A stretch of 36,054 bases of DNA from Dehalococcoidia bacterium (GTDB lineage Bacteria; Chloroflexota; Dehalococcoidia; Bin125). Numbering within the stretch: the first letter of the stretch is position 1; each line of letters opens with the position of its first letter. The position numbers and the translations under genes are program-made. A model generated the notes under the pieces. That model was not told the DNA's origin, did not search any database, and was given only the letters and a program-made list of their open reading frames with translations. This document shows, piece after piece, positions 18,115 through 26,007 of the stretch. Where the stretch lies: the NCBI GenBank assembly GCA_022822375.1, contig JAJEBU010000007.1:1-36054 (forward strand), written 5' to 3'.

Positions 18115-19401
18115 CTAGTTGCGGCTGCGGCGTCGGGCGGCCGTGGCGGCGGCTTGGACCGCGAGTTCGGCGGCGTCGCCGAGCTCGTCGGCCGTCTGTA
18201 CGTCAATGCCGGAGTCGTGCAGCACACGGCGGCCTTCTTCGACGTTCGAGCCGTTGAGACGCACGACCAGCGGCTGCCGAATCTTCAGTTCATTGACGGC
18301 GTCGACGACGCCCTCAGCCACGATGTCGACCCGAGCCAGGCCGCCGAAGATGTTGATGAAGATCGCCTTCACATCGGAGTCGTTGACGATGATGCGCAGC
18401 GCTTCGACCACGCGGTCCTTGCGGTTGACCGTGCCGATGTCCAGGAAGTTGGCCGGTTCGCCACCGTGCAGCATGAGCGTGTCCATTGTCGCCATCGCGA
18501 GCCCGGCACCGTTGACGACGCAGCCGATGTTGCCGTCCAGCTTGATGTACGAGCCGATGTTGGCCTCTTCGGCCTCGATCTCGGTCGGATTCTCCTGCGA
18601 GCGGTCCCGCCAGGCCTCGTATCCGTCGTGACGGAACGACGCGTTGTCGTCCAGGCCCACTTTGCCGTCGATGGCGAGCACCGTGCCTTCGCCGGTCAGC
18701 ACGAACGGGTTGACCTCGACCAACGACGCGTCCATCTCGGTGAAGACGTTGTAGAGGTTGGCGAACATCTCGCCGGCCTGCCGAATCGCCGATGACGGCA
18801 GGCCGAGTTGGCTGGCCAACGTGCGTCCGCGAAAGGCCGGGAAGCCCTCGACCGGGTCGACCGGGATGCGCAGCACCGCTCGTGGATTGGTGCGGTTGAC
18901 TTCCTCAATCGACTGTCCGCCTTCGGCAGACGCGATGATCAGCGGCTGTCCACTGGCGCCGTCGACCTGGATTGAGAAGTAGTACTCGTGGGCGATCGAG
19001 GTCTGTTGTTCGATCAGCGCGGCGGAGATTGGTGCGCCTTCGGGTCCCGTCTGGATGCTGACCAGGCGGTTGTCCTTGTCCAACAACGGGCGGAACTCCT
19101 TGAGCCCGTCCTCGACGCCTGAGGCGAGCCGCACACCGCCGCGTCGGCGGCCGCTGATCTGGCCTTCGTGACGTCCGGGCTCGCGTGTCAGATCGTTGTA
19201 GGTCCGCGAGGCGCGGTCGCGCTTGACGACGCGTCCCTTGCCGCGTCCGCCGGCGTGGACCTGCGCCTTGATCACGACATCGGGGCCGTGCTCCTTGATC
19301 AGGGCGCGGGCTTCGGCCTCGGTCGCGGCCGCGCCGCCGCCGGGCACGGGCACGTTGTGCCGCCTGAAGATCTCTTTGGCCTGGTACTCGTGGATGTTCA
19401 T
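18115..19401 (-). CDS. sucC: Succinate-CoA ligase, beta subunit (ATP-grasp), with unusual insert
   Basis: The ATP-grasp subunit binds nucleotide and the acid substrate. It begins MNIHEYQAKEIFRRHNVPVP and keeps QVHAGGRGKG, ASAEGGQSIEEV, VEVNPFVLT, LDGNIGCVVNGAGLAMATMD and HGGEPANFLD. Two features are atypical. After GGRGKG about 27-30 Arg-rich residues are inserted before RGGVRLA, where some alphaproteobacterial SucC proteins have a shorter insert. The glycine-rich GGGA that normally follows NFLDVG reads TVNRKD here. The protein has 428 residues, against about 388 in E. coli. Frames are continuous, so a frameshift is not needed. The acid substrate could differ from succinate. Confidence 0.87.
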   Translation of the reverse strand: MNIHEYQAKEIFRRHNVPVPGGGAAATEAEARALIKEHGPDVVIKAQVHAGGRGKGRVVKRDRASRTYNDLTREPGRHEGQISGRRRGGVRLASGVEDGLKEFRPLLDKDNRLVSIQTGPEGAPISAALIEQQTSIAHEYYFSIQVDGASGQPLIIASAEGGQSIEEVNRTNPRAVLRIPVDPVEGFPAFRGRTLASQLGLPSSAIRQAGEMFANLYNVFTEMDASLVEVNPFVLTGEGTVLAIDGKVGLDDNASFRHDGYEAWRDRSQENPTEIEAEEANIGSYIKLDGNIGCVVNGAGLAMATMDTLMLHGGEPANFLDIGTVNRKDRVVEALRIIVNDSDVKAIFINIFGGLARVDIVAEGVVDAVNELKIRQPLVVRLNGSNVEEGRRVLHDSGIDVQTADELGDAAELAVQAAATAARRRSRN

Positions 19402-19482
19402 GTCAACCAGCCGGGTCTCTGCGTTGCAACCTGGATAATGTCAATCCCGAACATAGCTGCGGCCAGTGGCAGGGGCAATCGA

Positions 19483-21003
19483 ATGGCACTCACTCGACGG
19501 CGCGTTCTGCAGCGCGGCGCACTGGCCGCGGGAGGCGCGGCCGCGCTGATCGTCGTCGGATGCGGGGACGCTGACCTCCCGCAGAGCATGCCGCAACCAA
19601 CGCCGGATCCGCCCGCCAGTCCGCCCGCCAGTCCACAGCCGCAGCGTGCGCCCGAACCGGAGCGGACGCCGCAACCGCAGGCGCAGGCCGTCCAGGTGGA
19701 GCAAGAGCGCGCTGCCCCACCCGCCCAGCATGCGCCGGCTGGGCGGCGACTGCTCGTGCCTGACGTCGAGTCTGGCGATTGGGAGCTGGAGGACCCGGCG
19801 TTCGATCCCGCGCCTGGCGCACGATCGGCCAACGGCGTGATCGACGGCGCGGGATATCGAATCGAGCTGCCCGCGCAGTGGACCGGCGACCTGGTGCTGT
19901 GGGCGCATGGATTTCGCGGACTGAATGAGGACGGCACCGGATTCTCGACGCGGTTGCGCTTCGACAGCGTCGTCGCGCGCGAACTGATCCTCTCGTTCGG
20001 CTTCGGATGGGCGACATCGACCTACCGCGTCAACGGATACGTGCCCGGGGTCGGCGTGGACGATCTGCTGCGCGTCAAGGACCGGGTCGCAGAGCTGGCT
20101 GGCGCACCATCGCGGACGGTCGTCGCAGGCGGATCGATGGGCGGCGCGACCGCGCAGATTATGGCGCAGGAGTTCCCTGAAGAGATCGATGCGGCGATCG
20201 CGATCTGCCCCGCCGCGGGCAACGTCTGGGTCGTGGACTATCTGGCCGCGTGGCACGCTTGGGCGCATTGGCTGATCGGAGACGCGCCAGCGCAGCTCGA
20301 CACGGAGGGCATGATCGCCTGGTCGCGGGCACTCGGCACGGTTGACGACGCCGGCCTGCGCCTGACGCCTGTGGGTGAGCAGTTTGCTGCGCTGGTCCAT
20401 CGCTTCACCGGCGGCGACCGTTGGGGCTTCGACGATGGGTTGCGCCAACAGTGGCGGGTCAACTTCGCGCTTGGCGGCGTACTCTGGCCCGCGCTGCTCG
20501 ACGCTGGCAGCCCGACGCCCGGCGCCGTGATTGCGTCCCCGCCCAGTCTGCCGCCCGTCGATACCCGTTCCCATGTCTACGATGCCGACGCCTCAGCCGC
20601 GATTGACCTCGAACGTCTCAATGCGGAGGTGATCCGGATCGCGTCGACTGCGGCTCGCCGGAACGATCCCGGTGTGGGTGTTCCCACGGGAGTCGTGGGC
20701 GTCCCGACGATGTCGGTCAAGACGACTGGCGACCTCTACACGCCGATCCACCTGGATCGCGACTTTCAGCGGCTCGTCAACGACTCGGGGTTCGGCGGCA
20801 ATCTGATCACGAGGACCGTGCGGCGGGCCGGCCATTGCGCGTTCTCGGAGGCCGAGACGTTGTCCACGCTGACCAGCGTGCTGACCTGGCTCGCCCTCGA
20901 CCGTGCGCCAGCTGGCGAGAATCTGCAGGGCGCGCTGTCAGGCCTCGGGGTGCCGTTCACCGATCCGTTTGACGCGCACGATCCCCTGCGGCCGCCTGCC
21001 TAG
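19483..21003 (+). CDS. Tat-exported alpha/beta-hydrolase lipoprotein
   Basis: A 506-residue protein. The start ATG 19483 has AGGGG upstream; an earlier ATG at 19438 exists. The signal peptide has a twin-arginine motif (TRRRVLQR) and a lipobox ending VVGC, so it is probably exported folded and lipid-anchored. A Pro/Gln-rich linker of about 60 residues follows. The catalytic domain has the nucleophile elbow GGSMGGATAQ (Ser218), with probable Asp417 (TTGDLYTP) and His451 (RAGHCAFSE). This is a full serine-hydrolase triad. The substrate is not evident. It is divergent from sucC and convergent with the selenoprotein gene. Confidence 0.85.
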   Translation: MALTRRRVLQRGALAAGGAAALIVVGCGDADLPQSMPQPTPDPPASPPASPQPQRAPEPERTPQPQAQAVQVEQERAAPPAQHAPAGRRLLVPDVESGDWELEDPAFDPAPGARSANGVIDGAGYRIELPAQWTGDLVLWAHGFRGLNEDGTGFSTRLRFDSVVARELILSFGFGWATSTYRVNGYVPGVGVDDLLRVKDRVAELAGAPSRTVVAGGSMGGATAQIMAQEFPEEIDAAIAICPAAGNVWVVDYLAAWHAWAHWLIGDAPAQLDTEGMIAWSRALGTVDDAGLRLTPVGEQFAALVHRFTGGDRWGFDDGLRQQWRVNFALGGVLWPALLDAGSPTPGAVIASPPSLPPVDTRSHVYDADASAAIDLERLNAEVIRIASTAARRNDPGVGVPTGVVGVPTMSVKTTGDLYTPIHLDRDFQRLVNDSGFGGNLITRTVRRAGHCAFSEAETLSTLTSVLTWLALDRAPAGENLQGALSGLGVPFTDPFDAHDPLRPPA

Positions 21004-21015
21004 TGCAGTCTGCGG

Positions 21016-22254
21016 TCAGGATCGAGGGCGGGCAAAGCCGGCGGGAATCATGCCGATCACGAGCCCGGCCACGCGACGGTCGTCGCTCTGGCTCATTCTG
21101 CCGACGATCTGGCGCAGCACCGTGCCCAGCAAGGTCTGGTTGAACAGCCAATCGTTGAGATCGGCGTCGGTCGGGTACTTCGCGCCGGGCTGCGCGGTGG
21201 CCGCCTCGTGATAGAACGCCCGCAAGTCGTCGGAGGCGAATTTGAGCCGCACCGGCATCCGATGATTCCAGTCGATCTCGCCGTCAACGGGCTCAGCGCC
21301 GGTGGCGAAGTCGGCGAGCAGCGCAGCCAAATCTTCCACCTGATCGAGCGTTGCGCCCGAGACACCGACGGTTGAGCGTCCGCGGCGCTTAACCGACTCC
21401 GCGTGCCACGGGGCCAGTTGGCGAATCTCGGCGATCAACTGATCGCGCAGCGCTTCGGTCGCGTCGGCCGGCTCGGGCGGTGCGAGCGCCACTGCGCAGG
21501 CCCACGGGTCGTCGCCTGACGTCGGGGCGTCGTGCGGATAGTCGGTCAGTGTCGTCTCGGCCGCCGTTTCCAGCAGTTGCAGCGACGTGAGCAGCACATC
21601 GCGCTGGAAGTCGGGCTGATCGGGCGCACCGAGCGGGCGTCCGAGCGGGAACGGGACGAATAGGGAGCGCGGCGGGGCCATCCCTTCGGCATGCTCTCGG
21701 ATCAGGGAGACGCCGGTCGTGGCTACGCGGCCCTCGCTGCCGCGCTCGATGTAGTGGCTCAGCGCGCACACGGCGCGCGTGCAGAACGGTCAAACGGGTG
21801 TCAGGAAGGCTGCCGTCACGCCGTCCTCAGCGAGCAACCGGCCAATCTCTTCACCCGTCTTCTCCAGCCGAGTCGGATCGGGCTGCGCGCCCATGAAGGA
21901 GTAGTGATAGCGGCTGATGCCGGCAATCGTGCCGTCGGCCGCCAGCTCGCGCAGGCGCTCGAGCGGGAAGACGGTGTTGATGTCCTGCTGGAAGCCGGAG
22001 CGGTCGAAGTTGACCGAGAGGTGCGACATGCGCAGGTCGGCGAAGTCGACATCGCCGGGGATCAGCCGATACTCGACCGAGCCGGGGTTGAACGGTCGGT
22101 CGCCGCTGGGGTGCATCCCCGCAGTCGTGACGATCGCCACCTGGTGCTCGGAGAGCGGCCGTGCGGGAATCCATGCCTGCGGCTCGATCTGCGGCAGCGG
22201 CAGACTGAGCAGGTTCTTGGCCATGTCGGGATGCATGTCGGACGTGCGGACCAT
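21016..22254 (-). CDS. Glycine/sarcosine/betaine/D-proline reductase B-type selenoprotein (in-frame TGA = Sec155)
   Basis: Two adjacent open frames on the minus strand form one gene interrupted only by TGA at 21792-21790. The first ends ...VTAAFLTPV and the second continues PFCTRAV..., in the same frame. Joined, they give TPV-U-PFC, the UxxC redox site of the GrdB/PrdB family, where Sec or Cys occupies this position. Upstream the family pattern is seen in VAIVTTAGMHPSGDRPF, DINTVFPLERLREL and ISRYHYSFMGAQPD. Downstream PPRSLFVPFPLGRPLGAPDQ is also typical. The start ATG 22254 has GGAG 6 bases upstream; length is 412 residues with Sec155 and Cys158. An in-frame GTG at 21771 is an internal Val codon, not a start. 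No grdA, prdA or other reductase subunit is nearby, so the protein may act alone as a thiol/selenol oxidoreductase; its substrate is unknown. Confidence 0.87.
21762..21792 (-). promoter_or_regulatory. UGA(Sec) codon and candidate bacterial SECIS hairpin
   Basis: The TGA is followed by 11 bases, then a perfect 6-bp stem GCGCGC/GCGCGC (21778-21773 and 21767-21762) closing a 5-base loop CGUGU that holds the GU dinucleotide expected in bacterial SECIS apical loops. The loop starts 18 bases after the UGA, inside the known spacing range for SelB-dependent recoding. Alternative pairings exist because the region is GC-rich, so the fold is a prediction. Confidence 0.65.
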
Positions 22255-22360
22255 GGGGAACTCCGAGCGGTTGGGGACGTGATCGGTTGAGCGTCCTGCC
22301 TCGACGATACCGAATACACGCCGCTCGCTGATAGTCTGAGTCTGTTCAGTCAACGATCAG

Positions 22361-22392
22361 CACTGACAGCACTGACAAGATTGACAGCATTG
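22361..22392. repeat. Short 9-bp tandem repeat in a divergent promoter region
   Basis: About 3.5 copies of a 9-base unit occur in a row: CACTGACAG, CACTGACAA, GATTGACAG, CATTGA. They lie between the selenoprotein gene (minus) and the small Ig-like gene (plus), ending just before the latter's GGAG site. They may be protein-binding sites or chance slippage. Confidence 0.7.
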
Positions 22393-22404
22393 AGGAGCGG
22401 GCCG

Positions 22405-22746
22405 ATGCCGGAAGACACAGTTGAGGTGAGCGTGCGCATGGCCGACCGTGGCGAGGTGGGTTACCGGATGGTGTCCGCCTCGATCAGCAGCCGCGAAGGA
22501 TCGCTGGCCGGCGCGCCGGTCGCCTTCACGATCGAGGATGGACCGGGCACGCTGGCCTCGTCGGGCGGACGCGAGCGCACCGTCGACTCCGATGAGTGGG
22601 GCATCGCCGAGGTCAACTGGTACCCGGAGCAACACCCGCGCTCCTCACCCGAGGCGTCGGAGGTGCAGACCGTGACGATCAAGGCCGTCTGCGAGAGCGC
22701 GGCCGAGGTGTCGCTGAACGTCGCATCGCCACTCTGGAAACACTAG
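22405..22746 (+). CDS. Small Ig-like (beta-sandwich) domain protein, function unknown
   Basis: A 113-residue protein from ATG 22405, with GGAG about 8 bases upstream. The central part, LAGAPVAFTIEDGPGTL followed by GGRERTVDSDEWGIAEVNW, follows the pattern of bacterial Ig-like (Big/invasin-type) domains: a G-x-PV-x-F strand, then T-x-S-D-x-x-G-x-A. The end TVTIKAVCESAAEVSLNV fits the last strands. Such domains usually sit in exported proteins, yet no signal peptide or membrane segment is seen here. It is followed 5 bases later by a membrane protein gene, so the two may be made together. Confidence 0.7.
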   Translation: MPEDTVEVSVRMADRGEVGYRMVSASISSREGSLAGAPVAFTIEDGPGTLASSGGRERTVDSDEWGIAEVNWYPEQHPRSSPEASEVQTVTIKAVCESAAEVSLNVASPLWKH

Positions 22747-22751
22747 CCCGC

Positions 22752-23474
22752 TTGACGTCCGACGCTGACCGTCAACTGCGCAACTCCGACGAGCCGCCGC
22801 CACCCGAATGGGCGCGCAAGGTCGAGTCGTTCCCGCAGGTCGATCCGATCGCGGTGCTGGGCGTGGCACCGACGCTGTCGTATCTGATCTTCAATGCCAT
22901 CGCCGGCGTGCGCGGCGCGATCGCGGCGGCGGTGATCGTCGGAGTTGCGGTCTATCTGATTCAGCGGCACTATCGGCCGCGGATTCAGGTGGTGCGTTGG
23001 TTGATGGTCTTCAGCGTGGCGTTCAATGTGGGCTTCGGCGTGTGGGGACTGATCGAGGGCGACGGCAAGGTCTACTGGGCGCGCGATTTCGTGGACAACT
23101 TTGTGCTCGGCGGCGTGTTCCTGATCACCGTCCTGCTCGGACGACCGATCGTCAGCGCCCTCGTGCGCGAGACGTTTCCCAGCATCCGCGAGCAGATGCC
23201 TGCTGATCATCGCGTCTGGATTCGTTTGACGATTGTGTGGGGGCTGTACATCGCGCTCGCGGGTGTGCTGCGATGGTGGATTCTCGACCAAGTGAGCGCC
23301 AGCACGTACGCGATCATCCGTCTCCCGCTCGGTTGGGGATTGGGCGTGGTGCTCATGCTGTGGACCTTCAGCACCATGAGTCGAGCGATGCGTGACGTTG
23401 CCTGGCAGCGGGCCCGTTCTGGCTCAGGCGATCCCGGCGAAGTGATCCCGGATCCCGAGGTCGCTGAACGCTGA
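22752..23474 (+). CDS. Multi-pass membrane protein (VC0807/DUF3159-like)
   Basis: A 240-residue protein, if read from the TTG at 22752, 5 bases after the preceding stop. No ATG is near and the frame is open further upstream, so the start is uncertain. After a polar N-terminus with PPPPEWARKVESFP come about six hydrophobic segments: two around residues 36-72, a pair near 78-122, and two more near 158-180 and 190-210. The layout, with charged loops such as IEGDGKVYWARDFVDN, resembles the VC0807-like/septation-protein-like membrane family. No catalytic motif is seen. Its last 51 bases overlap the convergent dehydrogenase gene. Confidence 0.65.
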   Translation: MTSDADRQLRNSDEPPPPEWARKVESFPQVDPIAVLGVAPTLSYLIFNAIAGVRGAIAAAVIVGVAVYLIQRHYRPRIQVVRWLMVFSVAFNVGFGVWGLIEGDGKVYWARDFVDNFVLGGVFLITVLLGRPIVSALVRETFPSIREQMPADHRVWIRLTIVWGLYIALAGVLRWWILDQVSASTYAIIRLPLGWGLGVVLMLWTFSTMSRAMRDVAWQRARSGSGDPGEVIPDPEVAER

Positions 23475-24509
23475 GCGGAACCACTCGATCACCTCCGGGT
23501 GATACGGAATCCCCCGCTCGGCGCGCTCGATCTCCTGCTCGTGCTCCTCAAGTCCTGCGTAGAGGACGCGCTCCTCGCCGGGCGCGGTGGGCGTCTCGCG
23601 CAAGGCCTTCAAGTACTCGTCCATGTGACCCTTGAACTCATCGACATCAGTAAACGACGCGATGTTGAACACGGTGAAGTGGTGTCCGACGCCCTTGAAT
23701 CTGAACAGCGCCGATCCCGCGCCAGCCATGATCCCGCTGAGGATGTCGATCATGACGGCCAGCGAGTAGCCCTTGTGCGAGCCGATCTCTCGCGTGCCGC
23801 CGAGCGGCAGCATCAGGAACTCGTCGGGCGTCGGCGCGGACTCCATCATCGGCGTGCCGTCCGCCGTGGCGACCCAACCCGGCAGCAGATCCTCGCCCAA
23901 CCGCTGGGCGAGGCGAATCTTGTTGCCCGCAACCGACGACATCGATGCGTCGAAGATGAACGGCGCCTCCTCGTTGGCCGGCGCGGCGATGCTCATGGGG
24001 TTCAGTCCGACCATCGCCTGCGCGCCGTGCGTCGGCGCGACCAGCAGTCCGCCGACGGTCATCGAGAGGCCGATCATGTCGTGCTCGAGCGCCATCTGCG
24101 CGTGGTAGGCGGCAGCGCCGAAGTGGCGGCCGTTGTTGCAGACGACGGTCGCGACCCCCTGGTTGCGCGCCTTCTCGATCGCGAGCTCCATCGCTTGCGG
24201 GCCGACCGTCAGGCCCAGACCGCGATCGCAATCGATCGTCGCCGCGGCGGGGGCGTCCCGCTCGATGGTCCAGTTCGGAGTCGGATTGATATCGCCCGCG
24301 TTGATGCCGGCGACATACGCGCGCAGCATGTTCGAGACGCCGTGCGAGTCGATCCCGCGCAGGTCGGCGTAGAGCAGCGTGTCGGTGCTGCGCGCCGCGT
24401 CGTCGTCGGGCATGCCGAGCGTGGTGAAGATCTCATGCACCGCGCCGCGCATGGCATCGGGTGGAATGCGGACGGCAATCTCATCGGGGACGGCGAACTG
24501 CTTCAGCAT
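23424..24509 (-). CDS. Ldh-family NAD(P)-dependent malate/lactate-type dehydrogenase
   Basis: A 361-residue member of the malate/L-sulfolactate/ureidoglycolate dehydrogenase family (Ldh_2), whose fold differs from classical Rossmann dehydrogenases. The active-site segment LRGIDSHGVSNMLRAYVAGI holds the conserved catalytic His. RHFGAAAYHAQMAL, GLNPMSIAAPA and HKGYSLAVMIDILSG are further signatures. The family reduces or oxidises 2-oxo/2-hydroxy acids with NAD(P); the exact substrate cannot be read from sequence. GAGGAG lies 7 bases before the ATG. The 3' end overlaps the convergent membrane protein gene by 51 bases. Confidence 0.92.
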   Translation of the reverse strand: MLKQFAVPDEIAVRIPPDAMRGAVHEIFTTLGMPDDDAARSTDTLLYADLRGIDSHGVSNMLRAYVAGINAGDINPTPNWTIERDAPAAATIDCDRGLGLTVGPQAMELAIEKARNQGVATVVCNNGRHFGAAAYHAQMALEHDMIGLSMTVGGLLVAPTHGAQAMVGLNPMSIAAPANEEAPFIFDASMSSVAGNKIRLAQRLGEDLLPGWVATADGTPMMESAPTPDEFLMLPLGGTREIGSHKGYSLAVMIDILSGIMAGAGSALFRFKGVGHHFTVFNIASFTDVDEFKGHMDEYLKALRETPTAPGEERVLYAGLEEHEQEIERAERGIPYHPEVIEWFRSAFSDLGIRDHFAGIA

Positions 24510-24721
24510 GATGGGACTCCTCAGGTCTAGTTCCTGCGCAGGCTACCGCCGAACTGAGACTTGCTTGTCAAGCGAAGTGTGCACTCGAAGCGGTTTCCAC
24601 GACGTTCACAATCCGCTCGTACCGCAGACCGCGATCCGCCATAGCGTCGGCAATGAGGGCAATGGACAGGCGGCTCAGCGTCGTCGGCCGGCCCTCAACC
24701 AAGCGCGAGGAGCGTGACGCT

Positions 24722-24985
24722 ATGATCTCCGTCCCCGACCCTAATCCCTACGCGCCGAACTCGGCGCTGGACCAGACCGACAAGGACGCCCACCAGCGCG
24801 GCGTCGCGCGCCGGCGCTGGATGGTGCAGCGGGAGCAGGAGCGCAAGCGGCTGCGTCGGCAGCGGGCCGCGATGGTCATCGAGCGGTTCAAGCTGAACCG
24901 CAGCCAGCGGACTGGCAAAGCCATCGCCAGCTCGCTCTCGCCGGTCTACAACGTGTTCAACGACCGCTATCTCCGTCGCCGCTGA
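24722..24985 (+). CDS. Small basic hypothetical protein
   Basis: An 87-residue protein from ATG 24722; GAGGAG at 24707-24712 supports this start over an earlier one at 24653. The N-terminus is Pro/Asn-rich (SVPDPNPYAPNSALDQ). The middle is a strongly charged helix with many Arg and Gln residues (RRRWMVQREQERKRLRRQR), and the C-terminus ends DRYLRRR. No known family recognised; a nucleic-acid-binding or structural role is possible but unsupported. Confidence 0.6.
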   Translation: MISVPDPNPYAPNSALDQTDKDAHQRGVARRRWMVQREQERKRLRRQRAAMVIERFKLNRSQRTGKAIASSLSPVYNVFNDRYLRRR

Positions 24986-25426
24986 GCGGACGCCAGGAGC
25001 ATTGATCTCCGTAACCCGGATGTGCGAGCGGGTTGTCTCGGCGCAGACGCGGCTCAAGCGGCGCCAGAGCGAGAGCCGCGGGTGGTCCTGCGCGCCGGTC
25101 TCCATTCGTTGACGAAGATGCTTGCCCGTATCGGGCGAGGGTCACCGTTTGGCTGAAGGCGTTTTCTGCTGGAATGAAGCGCGGGGCTGGTGCAGATGGA
25201 TCAGCGTGGGATACAACAAACAGGACGTCCGGTCGTACTAACACACGAGCAATCGCGTGAATTCACGCAACTTCTGCGGCCCATTAACCAGTCTTGTTGG
25301 ATACCTCGGGGTCGTCGATGTCGATCTAGTCGGCCAGAGCGATCCGCCCGATAGGCACTACAGCTTTCCGCGTAACCTCCTCGGCAATCCTCCACTCTGA
25401 AGTCCGACCAAGTTTAGGCATCCACA
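24986..25426. other. 441-base stretch without a convincing gene
   Basis: Several frames are open for short distances but none has a start, ribosome site and recognisable product. A 47-residue frame from GTG 25257 to 25400 and a 75-residue frame at 25033-25260 are the longest candidates on the plus strand; both are doubtful. A perfect 14-base palindrome, GCGTGAATTCACGC, lies at 25255-25268. AT content is higher than in the flanks, which hints at decayed or acquired DNA. Confidence 0.6.
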
Positions 25427-25729
25427 ATGTCCGCGACTCTGTTCGTTGACGCATTCGGTCGCTTTGACCCGATTCCCGAGCGGGTGGCTCCTGATCCCGA
25501 TTCTCCGAATGAGGTGTATGAACACCTCTGGAGCACCTTCCTCAATCGATCAGCACAGATGCGGTGGTCCACAGCAGGCAGCGCGGGGACTTCTCGCGTG
25601 TGGGACGTGGAAGAGGCGGAACTTACCTTTCATCTCGGGTCGTCTCGGATTGGATTCGCCCAGGTCGGACTCGAAGTCAAAGGGGCTATTCCCGACATTG
25701 CGCGGATGCGCGAACTGCCATCGCCGTGA
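25427..25729 (+). CDS. Hypothetical protein, doubtful
   Basis: A 100-residue open frame from ATG to TGA with a plausible protein-like composition (NEVYEHLWSTFLNRSAQM, VWDVEEAELTFHLGSS, RIGFAQVGLEVKG). No family is recognised and no good ribosome site precedes it. It lies in a locally AT-richer island. It may be a real orphan gene, or a remnant: a second open stretch starting at ATG 25732 follows directly. Confidence 0.4.
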   Translation: MSATLFVDAFGRFDPIPERVAPDPDSPNEVYEHLWSTFLNRSAQMRWSTAGSAGTSRVWDVEEAELTFHLGSSRIGFAQVGLEVKGAIPDIARMRELPSP

Positions 25730-26007
25730 CGATGCTCGAGTGGTCGACCGCTGCGGTCGGATGGGTGATTGGGACGGTGTTTGAAGCTGCGCTCTCGCTG
25801 GAGTCGCCGCCAAATGACCTTTCCGTCCGGGTGACGCACGTCGCCTCTGCGTGAGCTGTTGCGCCTGTTCCAGATTCCGCTCGCGGCTGCCTCGATGCGG
25901 GCTGCTGGTACACTGCGGGCTGCGTGAACGAAATCACGTGATCGAGCCATGTTCGCGCAGCAACCGACTGCGCGGCCCATACACACGATTGTTGAGAGGG
26001 GAACGCG
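25730..26007. other. Leader region before the DUF35/thiolase pair
   Basis: A 40-residue frame (ATG 25732 to 25854, starting MLEWSTAAVGWVIGTVFEAA) could be coding but has no support. A 10-base palindrome, ATCACGTGAT, at 25933-25942 lies about 65 bases before the next start and could be an operator. TACACT at 25909-25914 is a possible -10 without a good -35. Confidence 0.4.

Noticed and set aside
18115-19401. Frameshift in sucC as cause of the Arg-rich segment
   Set aside because: The frame stays open and rejoins conserved sequence (RGGVRLA, IQTGPEG) without compensating shifts, and a shorter insert at this position occurs in some other SucC proteins.
21016-21771. Separate gene starting at the GTG at 21771
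   Set aside because: The frame continues upstream through TGA into the preceding gene with family-consistent sequence, so the GTG is an internal Val codon.
24566-24571. TTGACA on the minus strand upstream of the Ldh-family gene as a promoter
   Set aside because: No acceptable -10 hexamer at 16-18 bases.
25257-25400. 47-residue frame with protein-like sequence
   Set aside because: No ribosome site, and the start lies inside a palindrome; it is too weak to call as a gene.
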